A stretch of 64,000 nt of DNA, from positions 124,001-188,000 of the forward strand of contig JBANDB010000009.1 in the NCBI GenBank assembly GCA_037576215.1, written 5' to 3'. The stretch comes from Armillaria gallica. Its lineage: Eukaryota > Basidiomycota > Agaricomycetes > Agaricales > Physalacriaceae. Positions 25,552-35,909 of this stretch are shown here, in pieces; position 1 is the stretch's first letter; the number at the start of each line of letters is the position of its first letter. Both the position numbers and the translations under genes were made by a program. Under the pieces are notes generated by a model, which searched no databases, was not told the origin of the DNA, and worked only from the letters and a program-made list of their open reading frames with translations.

Positions 25552-28165
25552 TCAAAGAAGTACATTACGAGACTTTACCACGACACCTTCGAGATCATCC
25601 AGCCTTTCTACTTCTTTCCAGTCGTCCATCACAAACACCGACACTTTCTGAAACCTCTGACCTGGCATTCGTCGTCCGACAGCCCGGTATTTCGCCTTTT
25701 TTTTCGTCGTGGTACAACTTCAAGCCCAGTCAAAAGTCTGGAGACGTGGGTGGACGGCCATAGATATTCATCGATTCATCCATGGGCGTCGGCAGTCATC
25801 GATAAATGGGGCATTTCATGGCCTCTGAATTGATGCCTATTGATGTTCATACACCCTTATTGACGTTCATATATACGCATCTATAGGCATCCATATAATG
25901 AATATATTTTCTCCGCTACAGTACGTACACATCCTAGTTCACCGCCCTGGTCCTTTCCGCCAACAGACTCCATCCCCGCAACCTCGGTGTCGCATAGTGG
26001 CATAGCATCCAATCCGTCCATGTAGAGTGCGCACTAGTAGAGCCTGACAGCAGATATAATCAGTGTTGGGGACAAAAGATTGTGAATTCCAGCATACATA
26101 CCATAGTAGATTGTGCAGGCAGGTATGGACACCGTGATATATAGGTACCGGAAAGCCGAAATCTGGTGCGAGGGTGTAGGCAGTAATAAAGGCGACAAGT
26201 GCAAACGGTTCAAATTCAGGACCCGTCGCGGCTACACTGAAAAAGAAGGTGAGACAATGGATAAGAAACGAACAAAGCACTCGCCTAATACGCGTCACGT
26301 CGTTCCCTTCTGTTCCGCCCCATATACCTGCATATATGCGCCGGCCGTGGCGCAAATAAGTGATTTTCCTGCCTATACGAGCTCCGGAGATCGTTCTGAG
26401 CAAGAAAATACGAATAGTCAGAGCGTTGGAAACAACGTGTGTAATATACCTTTCTCCCCGAATTTACGATGAAAGCAGTGCATTATCGGTGGCCTATTGT
26501 GATAGAAGCCGCATATAGCATATTGCACGACAGAAATGGCGACCAGAAGGCAGGAAGACAGGGAAAAGAGACGCGGCGTGAACCGAAGTAGTGGTGATGG
26601 TGGTGGTAAGAGGGAAAGGATGGGCGTGGGAATTCTAATTTGGACTTGCTCATGATCTACGCGCAACGGCATTATGCAGCTCTAGCATCATGGCAATAGC
26701 ATTAATACGAGCAGCCAGACTTACGGGTACAATGAATGTGCATGCCAGGAACGATTTTAAAGGAGTCGCAGACAGACTTAAGTCCGGCACTTGTATGGTG
26801 CGTGTTGGGTGCGTGCTTCATTCTCATTGTATTCATGACGACGGCGTCGATAGACATCGACTGACATATATAGGTAGATAATATATCGATACACGTCCCT
26901 GACCGTCTCCAGACGTCTCCAGACTTTTGACTGGGCTTCAAGGGTGGACCACGAAGTAAAGTGTATGCATCCTTAAGTATTGGGAATTGGTGTGTGACAC
27001 TGATTTTGAACGTGTGCGTGGTCCCGGTCATGTCTTTGACAATCAACTCTCCCCATCGATCAAGCCCTTCTTCCGATGCCACATCCAATCCTCGCAGATG
27101 CCCCTTTTCAATGCAAAACGCGTAAACCCAGTCCTCATTCGTCTCGTCATCATGTTGAATTTGACCAAAATAGTCGACATATGCCGGCAGAGGCTCCGTC
27201 ATGACCTGGTCCCATGTCGGCCTCCATTTCTTGCATCCAAGTCCGGCTCCAGGATATGCAAAGAGGAGCGCGCGATCCCACTTGTGTGTTGTATTCACCA
27301 GTACCGTCCACGCATCTTCGAGAGACCCGCTCTCATAGTAGGCGGGTATCGCCCTGGGCTCCATGGGCAGTGCGAGTCCGGCCACTCTGTCCACGGGATT
27401 AGTCGATACCCGATCCTGCATTGCTGTCAGTACACTGAATATATCCGTGTTTGTATGCAATGACTTCAGCTTCTTGCGAAACCTGGTCAACACGTCGGTC
27501 TCATAGTTCCCGTCGTCGTCTATTGGCTTCGCGTGCATTGGTCCATCTGGCGTATCGCCGGCAATGGTCCTCCCATCCATTCCGACCTCCTGGAACTGTC
27601 CAAGCACGTCGAAACCAAGACCGCTCGCCCTCCGTGTCGCCCTCCTTCAAACTCAATGGCCGCCCTAGCCCACTCAGGTAGACCACCACCGTGGCATCCT
27701 GATAGATGGATCCGATTGTGAGCACATCTAGTTTCCACTCCTCCGCACGCAGATCCTCCCTTGGCCCCCCTTTCTGTCTCAAACAGAGGACATCTAGCCA
27801 TGCATACTGCACTCCCAGATTCAGCATCTCTATCTGGATGAGATCGAAATTAGCGTCCTTCGGAATTGGCACAGGCCACTCCTTCCCATTTATAGGGGTA
27901 CATACATCTCCACGATCCATCTCATCAACCCAAGCATGTGAAATAGGATCGGGAAAATCGTCAGCGATCCAATATGGCACCACGCGATTGCTGTACAGGT
28001 CCCATACACGTCGAGGTAAAACATCCGGATTGACGATTCGGTTCCCTATGAGTGCTTGTCGTCGCATCTTCCTGTCCTTCCATTCACGTCTGCAGAGTTT
28101 GTCTTGGATGTTGCTATCCCTATATGTGTTCCATACAGTGCGTAGATGAATTTGGTGTCAAATGT
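25552..28165 (-). pseudogene. HET-like gene, copy 2, truncated and interrupted
   Basis: This is a paralogue of the dead gene at 2.0-4.1 kb and keeps SHAWVDE, INGKEWPVP, EMLNLG, WLDVLCLRQ and the downstream STNPVDRVAGLAL segment. Lesions: homology to copy 1 stops near 28165, so about 150 N-terminal residues are missing; one extra A near 27594 shifts the frame within the AWTV segment; and a 1.25-kb inverted-repeat element (25707-26954) splits the last coding stretch. The original C terminus continues beyond the element at about 25690-25555 (VFVMDDWKEVERLDDLEG) to TGA 25552-25554. CpG is preserved, unlike copy 1. As a family these proteins are linked to fungal nonself recognition; here it is non-functional. 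Confidence 0.85.
25707..26954. mobile_element. 1.25-kb inverted-repeat element inside HET copy 2
   Basis: A perfect 26-bp inverted repeat (aagcccagtcaaaagtctgg and on to agacgt) occurs at 25722-25747 and 26913-26938, with a looser extension to tcgtggt at both outer ends. Copy 1 of the host gene lacks this DNA. The interior holds minus-strand frames at 26672-26418 and 26403-25939 that I cannot identify; they might be exons of one small gene. No transposase motif and no clear target duplication were found, so the superfamily is unknown. Confidence 0.75.
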
Positions 28166-29090
28166 TTAAAAGTAAATCGCGACGCGCGTCGCCCACCCGG
28201 TCACACGTGATTGGTGTTCAACAATTCCACGTGGTGCTTCTGCCTCAGGCTCTTCAGGGCGCATCACTTCCATCACTCAATTGCGGCATACTTACGGTAT
28301 AATTGATGACTCCTTCCGGTCGATATCTAGCTTCCGACGTCACTGGGTGTACAAGAATAGCGTCCCTACTCGGAGGCTGGAGCATCCTCCTCACCGCACT
28401 TCAGTAGGATGGACGAACCGTCGGCGAGTCGTGGTGTCATGATGGAACCGTATCGCAGGGTTCGCTAGGCAAATGGGTGGTATAGTGCAAAGGTGAGCTA
28501 CGAACAACCGGAGAACTACGGAAAGGTCCCCGAAACCTGCACGTGACTGGCGGGATGCAGGCCGCACCCAACGCTCCCAATGATTCACCAATTTTGGACG
28601 TCTGATAAATATGGGTTACGCCTGCTCAGAGATGAAAGAATGAATCACCAGTTAAATCGCTGGAGAGGCGATAACAAGTCCGACTAGCAGGATCCGACCC
28701 CTTGCAACGGTGGGTTTTCTATGAGAGATTACCGCGGAATGATAATCACACATCAGTAGAGACAAGAGAGATAGACTCTGCGTGCTTCTCGGCACGATTA
28801 CTGAAGCAGCAAGATCATCCCCCCGTTATCACTGGACCACTGTCTTCAGCCTACGATGTGTTCTTCCAATTCAGCGTGTCATGGTACATGATATATAGCT
28901 GTACGAGCTCCGAGGGAGCTATTACACTGTATGGCTCTCAATGATGCGATGCAGCAGGTACTTGTGTCCCATACACCTTCGTATGCTCTATTTGAAGATG
29001 AACAGAATATCACGTCTTCTACACCGAGCGACACTAAATTCAGGAACTCGTTCTAAGCTTTGTAATTATGTTTCTGGAGAACATATGTGG
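28165..29090. other. No gene; palindrome at HET truncation point
   Basis: Starts with a perfect 14-bp palindrome GCGACGCGCGTCGC (28179-28192) next to the point where HET homology ends. The rest has no supported gene. A weak tRNA-like patch lies near 28685-28735. Confidence 0.4.
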
Positions 29091-29094
29091 GCTC

Positions 29095-29102
29095 TATAAA
29101 AA
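29095..29102 (+). promoter_or_regulatory. TATA box, DUF6534 copy 1
   Basis: TATAAAAA lies 57 bp upstream of the ATG at 29152, a usual spacing for a basidiomycete TATA promoter. The DUF6534 copy at 32.8 kb has a matching element. Confidence 0.6.
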
Positions 29103-29151
29103 CACCCACCTTCCAACACTATCTGTCTCGCCCTTCACCTCTTATCAGGCA

Positions 29152-30875
29152 ATGTCGTCTACCACTGCTCCGTCCTTGGGAATGACGTTCGGCTCGGTTT
29201 ACATAGGTACAATGATAGTGGCCATGTAAGGAAGTTCCATATTTTTCGTTCATTCTTCTAACGCTTCCTCTCCCGCCACTAACAGCTTATTTGGAATAAC
29301 AAACTTACAAACAGTGATCTATTACAATAGATACCCAGATGGTGGGTGGATATACCGATACTCAATACATCAATACTGGAGCACAGTCGAGGCTCGCTCA
29401 TTGATCTTTATTGGTCAGGTCACAATACTTTGGTACGTCCATGTTCTTCTTGCTTTAATGGCTTCATTCTCATTAATTCCGGTATACTCAGGTTTCTCGA
29501 TGCTCTCCATGTTGCTTTCAGTACGTATGCATCACACTACTATCTCGTCGACTTATTCGGGAACTATCTCGCACTGCCTCATATCATGTGGTATGTCACG
29601 ATTCAAGGGTGACTCTATGACTCTTACTCATTCTATGAGCCAGGAGTTTCAAGGTATCTCATTCTCAGTTTCGTCTCAGAGGAAGGCCTAACCGTACTCG
29701 CCTTCAGCTTCAAATACTGCTCAGCGTTCGTCCTCTTGTTTATGTTCCATTCCCCGACCCTAATTTATGTCTGCTGCAGAAGGCTATCATCATAGGAGTC
29801 CAAACGTATGTTTCCAACTCCCCTTCTAAGTTCTAACCATTTTCATGTCTGTATTAACCAGTGTAATACGCAGTGTATATGCCGTCCGACTCTGGAAACA
29901 TTTGTGTTTCACCTGCGGGTCATAGAACAGCATTTAACTCGCTTTAAGTCGGGCGTCATTTCCATCGAATCCTCCCGTGGTTTGTAGTACGCGCTTTCCA
30001 TCATGAGAAAACTTGCTGTGGACGATTAAACCCACAGTTTTTGAATGTTGTAGCGGCTTCGTGTGAGTATATTTCACTCAGGAACCAGGACGGCTCTCCT
30101 GTATTGACACCATGATTCGCGATCTATGCAGGCACTGCAATCTGTAAGTCATCGACATTGCGCTTGATCTTCTCACATTTACGAGCCTGCCACAGTTGTA
30201 GTCTATGATGTGTAAGAAAACGCTATTTTGACTTGGGCCTCACATTTACATGACTATCGCAACAGATACATGATACCCAACTTCTCCTCTACATTCAGCA
30301 TCAGGGTATGTTTCCCCACAACATTAAAGAGGATCAGCCTGATATTTATGTCAGGGAGCTATAAACGCCGTTTTTGCAGTCACCGCACTGTCAGATTTCA
30401 TCATCGCATTTTTGATGTGCTACTATCTACATAAAGGCAGAAAGGTTTCCCCCTTCTCGACGTGCGGCAATTCCATCCTCATGGAAATCGAGTCTGACTT
30501 AATAAAAAATAATAGTACACCTGCGATGTTTCTCGGCTTAATGCGACTTGTCGTGATATCCAGATTTGTCACGGGGTAGGGATTTCCCTTCATTTCTGCT
30601 TGCGTAGAATCTGATAGACTCACAGAGCATGCGAAGTACTTATCCTAATCATGGCATGTCGACTTTCAACATGTTCTAGTTCCTATACCTAACCTCAATC
30701 TCAGTATCCCGTATGGCCGGATTCGTTCATTTTCCTCGCCATCGATTTCATCCTACCAAAATGTTGGGCTACTTATTTTTCATGCAATGCTGCTTTAACT
30801 TCGCCCGTTAGTCCACATCAACTCTTTGCTCGTCATGTACGTACTATGTCACGTTTTGATTCTATTGAAAGCTGA
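29152..30875 (+). pseudogene. DUF6534-type membrane protein gene, copy 1, decaying
   Basis: Exons can be read as 29152-29225, 29286 to about 29360, 29419-29432 (14 nt), 29492-29590, 29644-29653 (10 nt), 29708-29725, 29780-29805 and from 29862. They yield LFGITNLQT, YYNRYP, FLDALHVAFSTYASHYYL and IRSVYAVRLWK, the pattern of the basidiomycete multi-pass DUF6534 family. Later remnants are LPWFVV (about 29970), SDFIIAFLMCYYLHK (about 30390) and VWPDSFIFLAIDF (about 30705). At two positions where copy 2 has a GT donor (after the RYS segment and after RLWK), this copy has AT, so correct splicing is unlikely. The family has about seven membrane segments and no known biochemical role. Confidence 0.8.
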
Positions 30876-31675
30876 CATCAGCTAGGTTGAATTCCCGAAA
30901 GGAGCGTAAGACGCGGCCAAGCGATGAACGCTGTAATGACAGCCATAAGATTCACACCTAGTGGGTCAGGAGTTGAGACTGGGGATGTGGTATGTGGTCG
31001 ACATGTTTCCAGTCCAGACAACGTTCATATTGCCATAAGAATATCAACGTTCCGATGCCAAGCGCTCTGTCCTTGGATGGCGCAAAGGAGAACATCAGCT
31101 TTCACGTATGAGTTGCCGTTCGGGGCCGAAAGATTTGAATTTCTTATAAACTGGGAAATCTGCGGTCATGCAGGAATTTGAGACTGTCTTGTTCAGTGTA
31201 ATAAGAGCCGATACTGTAGTAAACCATCTTTGTCACCTAGTGTCATCCTATGAATGATACAACAGCACGTATGATGTTTGAAACCACATACTAAATAGTA
31301 TCTCTTCCTCATGCCGATCTTATCCTTGATGCGAAGTGAAACAAGAACAGATCAAGACCAGATTTTGCTAAGGATAAAAATGGTACAGTGACAAAGGAGA
31401 ATGTTAATCTCTCTCAGTTTGTATTGGGTCACGCATGAAGGTGAACCAGTGCCACGTGGTTCTCTGGCCTTCCCCACTTTGACTCCGATGCGGTTAGGAT
31501 ACTCGATGGTTGGTATCTTACTTCCGACGCCGACGGACACGCTAGAATAGCCCTCAGCCCATACTGATATTTCGTAGGTACTGACTAGATGGCATCGTGT
31601 CCGACAAGCGTCCGATCATCTCCGAGTCTAATGTCCACCACACCAGTCATGATTACTGTACGATTACGACCGTAG
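30876..31675. other. No gene seen
   Basis: Intergenic DNA between the two DUF6534 copies. Only short frames without domain support occur. Confidence 0.4.
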
Positions 31676-32504
31676 CTTCACAGGGTGTTACGTGTTATGC
31701 TTTATGGCGGTGGGGCCATAGCTTCACAGGGTCGGGTTATGCGTTACGGTTTATGAATTTAGCTTCATTTGCAATTCCACCACCTCGGTGAATCCGTATC
31801 AGGATTTAGATTAGATTGTAGTCCTGACAATCAGAATCGCTTGCAATGGAAAATTCCTCTGCATTCCAGACCACTCCGGAGCCTGAGAGCGATGCATATA
31901 TCCCCACTGAGCCATCGGTCAGCAGGTTTGGTAGAATACGGAAGCCCTCAAAGTGGCTTGAGGCTTTAAAGGTATAGGAGAAGTAGATCTTTCATTGTAC
32001 TACCTGTATATACATTCTGTATCAGAAAAACACATGTAGGAGGCGAAATTTTCATATTTTCGCAAGGAAATCGGCCTATTTGGTCATCAAGATATGACAG
32101 CTTCACGTGGCCCTGTTACGCGTTACGCATTACCGGGAGCTTCACTTCACTGGTCCATGTTACGCGTTATGTGAATTAACGGTCGTAAACATACAGTAAT
32201 ATTTATGGTGCACTTCTTTGAGCTTGTTTAGCGGATATATCCATCCTGTGAGGCGATCCGTTGCAACCACGGGTACTGTAGTATTTCGACCGTATCTTCA
32301 CATAACGCGTAACGGGGGTCCATTATGTGAAGATCGGCGAACTTCGTAATGTGTAACAGGCCCATTTGGTGCCTTAAATTACTCAATGTAGCAATAATGT
32401 TTCGGTCCGGCATGCGCCGGACTGCCTATTAAGGTAGATGACATCATAATGAAGATGTGACTGGGTGAAGATGTGCATAACACGTAACACCCCGGTATGT
32501 GAAG
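31676..32504. mobile_element. Foldback repeat with GTTACGCGTTA motifs
   Basis: The outer arms are 31676-31700 (cttcacagggtgttacgtgt) and the inverted 32475-32504. Inside are more copies of a CTTCAC...GTTACGCGTTA unit near 31723, 32099, 32135 and, inverted, 32285-32330. One of these is itself a hairpin (CTTCACATAA ... TTATGTGAAG). No reading frame is credible. It looks like a composite non-autonomous foldback element; termini and target duplication are not resolved. Confidence 0.55.
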
Positions 32505-32766
32505 ATTATGATGTAAGCCTCTCTATTTTTAGGCTCAGGTCTCTCGAGCCTTGAGCGGGGTGTAGTAATGCTATCCACCATTCAATTGTATCAAATATCC
32601 GATTTCTTGAGGGTATTACCAAGGTATTACATACATCGAATTTTTGATCTTCTAGTGGACATGAAAAAGTGGACCCATACCATCTGCGTCGAACATGCAA
32701 TGTTTTCCTCATGAATCAATTCCCTCCATGATTTGAAGATCATTTCGATTTCATATCTGCGTGTGA

Positions 32767-32774
32767 TATATAAG
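32767..32774 (+). promoter_or_regulatory. TATA box, DUF6534 copy 2
   Basis: TATATAAG lies about 61 bp before the ATG at 32835, matching the layout of copy 1. Confidence 0.6.
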
Positions 32775-32834
32775 GCACTTGGCTTCAGGCGTTATGATAT
32801 GTATCTTTCCTCATCTTCTCCCTCCTATCCTGAA

Positions 32835-34430
32835 ATGTCATCGCAGGTACAGACCGCTATGCCTTCCATGGGAGCGACTCTTGGTGCTGTCCATATTGGC
32901 TCGACGATAGCTACCATGTAAGTCAGCTCTGCCGTTAACTTTATCCTTACTGACATCTCTCCGCTAAGCTTATTCGGAATGACTAATCTCCAAGTTATCA
33001 ACTATTACAAGAAATACCCAGACGATTGGTGGGTTTACTGGCACTCCGTACGTGAGCTTCTGGTGTAACTTCAAATCTGCTGGATACACTGATTTCTATC
33101 GATCAGGTTGGCATACTTTGGTGCGTCCAAGTCCATCTCACAATAATCAACCTGAGCGATCGAGATGTTACTTAGGACTCTGGATTGTCTTCATGTGGCT
33201 TTCAGTACCCATGCCACATATCACTATTTAGTAGAATTGTTCGGGGACTATGTTGGGATCTATCGTATCATTTGGTACGTGAAGATAAGGGGGGAGTTCT
33301 GCGACCCTTACTGATGTCCTGACCCAGGAGCTTTAAGGTAGTTCTTTTTGTCCGAGTTCCACTGTAATGAGAGAGACGACTCAATGTGACACTATGTCTT
33401 CAGCTCCAAATACAGCTCAGCGTTCGCGCTCCCATTATTGCCATTCCCCGATACTTATCAATATTTTTAGGTTGCTATTACCGTGGGCATCCAGGTATAT
33501 GTTTATGAATTTCCTGCGCATGCATCTTCATTAACCGGTGCGATGTGCAGTGTATATGCTATCCAGATCTGGAAATGTCCGTCTTTATCCTTCTCATTAC
33601 TGAAACACAAGGCTCATTCCACTTCTAGTTGGCCGTCACTTTGGTATGATTCTCCCGTGGTTTGTTGTAGGCACCACCCATGGACGGGATAACTTTTCTC
33701 TCACAATGAGCTCAGAGGTTGTCACCGTTACAGTCGCCTTGGGTGAGTGTCTCATTGATACTGTGGCCACCTTGATTTACCATCTATCAAGGCACCGGAA
33801 TCTGTAAGTTATCTTTCATCCTCTAGCCCCGTTCCTCACGAGATCCGTAGTCTCCATCTATGACACATAATAAAAACTGTTCATCTGTGTACTTTCTGTA
33901 AGCATTAACATCCCTCTCGGCAGATGGAACGTATCCAGTTTCCTATTGTTACCAGGTATCAAGGTACGTTTCCACCTTTATATGATAATTAACGCATGTA
34001 TATTTCAAGAATCCTCCAGCAGAAATCAACGTGCGGTATCTTTTCCATTCCAGCAATGTGCGATTTCATCATCGCCCCCTCAATGTGTTACTACTTGCAT
34101 AAATGCAGGGAATCTTCCGCGTTTTCCAGGCGAGCCGTTTCCTACCTTCATGATTCAGATGTTCATCTTTCACAGCACATCTGCCAAGCTTTTTGGTCCA
34201 ATGCGGCTTGTGATAGTATCTGGCTTAGCTACGAGGTAAAAGCCTCTCCTCAATGTGGGATAGGCAGTGACTGAATGACTGGCAGCGCATGCTCACTACT
34301 TACCCTCATAACGGTACGGAAACTCTGAACATATTCATATGTTTCCGCTAAGCGTCAATCCTAGTATCTCGTGTGGCCAAACACTTTCATCTATCTGGGT
34401 GTCGATTTCGACGGTGCGTACCTGTAGTAC
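32835..34430 (+). pseudogene. DUF6534-type membrane protein gene, copy 2, decaying
   Basis: Exons read 32835-32917, 32969-33047, 33107-33120 (14 nt), 33176-33274, 33328-33337 (10 nt), 33404-33421 and 33471-33494, with the same phases as copy 1. Peptides include LFGMTNLQVINYYKKYP, DWWVYWHS, TLDCLHVAFSTHATYHYL, VYAIQIWK, GRHFGMILPWFV, MCDFIIAPSMCYYLHK and YLVWPNTFIYLG. Lesions differ from copy 1: the acceptor before VYAIQIWK reads GG instead of AG, the stretch after CYYLHK is out of frame, and the usual C-terminal end is missing. It is a tandem duplicate of the gene 3.7 kb upstream; its amino-terminal half is better preserved. Confidence 0.75.
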
Positions 34431-35909
34431 ACAAATGTCATAGCCGATTTCCCTATGCACCAATGACTTTACTCCAGGCTTGGGTATTGCCATTGTCAGT
34501 AGCGGTAACGAGGCGGCATTTTTAGGGGCGAATTTTTGATCACTGAGCGAGGCGAAAAATGGCAGTTTAGGTGCATCCCGTGTCGGTGCATCGGGCTCGT
34601 CAATGCAGCGGGCCGGAGTCGGTGTCTTGGCAGTACAAATTAAGTCGTCGCCATGGTGAATGCCTGGTCAGAACAAATCATTTATGCGTAGGAGCGGTTG
34701 CGCATCTTTGCCTGAATCCCACTGACGAAGAGATCGTCATCAACTGACAGTGAAAAAGATCTGGCTGGCAGAGTACCAGGGGGGAAGGTGTTGACTGGAG
34801 AAGCAGCATACGCGCATTCCATCACTACCATCGAGTAGCCGGAGTACCTAATCATTGACGGCGTTGATTGCATTCTGGCTCCAAGAGGGTTGAGAATGTA
34901 AAATAGCCGACATGACTTACATTTTCGTGTCTAAGGACAGGCTAACCAACCCTCCCCTCCTTCTATAGGGTAATAATATAACTATACATGGGACGCCTAG
35001 TCATAGAATTTCATTTCAGCAACTGCTGATTCGTTGCCGGGTACATGCCAGACCCTGCCGCGCGTGATTCCGGTGACGAAAAAAGGCTAGAATGTGTGCC
35101 AGGAGGTTCAAATGTATCCATTTTGATCAGCTTAGTGACAAAAGCCTTGTGTAGGCAGGCAGTTTCGTGGTTAAGGTCCGGACCTCTCCCCCTTTTGCCG
35201 GATTTTAGCCGCGCATCCCTCTTGTTTGTCTCGGTATCGGGACTATGGTGGGCCGAGGAATGGGCGCGTGCTATCAGGCACATTCCGGCCCCCGACGTGA
35301 CTTTCACCTGATCCTCGTGTTGATTCTCATTTCCGGCTATAAGTATTACTTCCACTGGCTGTTCTACGTTCAAAACTCACTGGGTATGGCTGGAGGACTT
35401 ATTTATATCTTGATTGCAATGATCCTCAATTCCACCAGTCATCCGTAGGTTCGCACTCAGCTGCAGCAATAGGAACATTGACTCCAAAACTTGTATTCTC
35501 GCTTCTGTATTTATTTCCTCCGTTTAGCTGCTTCTCAGATGCTCAATCTTACTTTTTTCGATAGAATATTGCCTTTAGTTGACCTCAGAAAGTCGCAATA
35601 CCAGGCTGTTCCATCTTCTACTTCTCGAGGACTGCGATATGCGCTTCATCCTACTTAGCCTAGCTTTGATTAATGGAAAAATCACCGGCATATGAGCCTT
35701 ACCATTAATGGTGAGTGGCTTTGCCTCCTCTCAGGCTCGTCTCTTGTGCCGGCAAGGCTGGTATTTCCAGGGTCAATCTATCATATTAACCGAGCATTTG
35801 GCATTTGTCTGACACAGTTCCACCCTTCACGTCAACATTAGATTCGATTTTGCACCGGTAGCCTCAGTCTAGATGCCTTAGAATACCTTCTCTGTCCTTT
35901 CCTCCTGCT
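34431..35909. other. No gene recognised
   Basis: Short overlapping frames near 35011-35448 lack domain or splice support. The stretch includes the unassigned upstream region of the DUF6535 gene; no clear TATA box was found close to its ATG. Confidence 0.4.

Noticed and set aside
25372..25833. 153-codon plus-strand frame
   Set aside because: Its best-conserved part (25560-25690) is antisense to the HET C-terminal exon, and it runs across the transposon junction.
27463..28149. Plus-strand frames opposite HET copy 2
   Set aside because: Antisense shadows of the minus-strand HET-like sequence.
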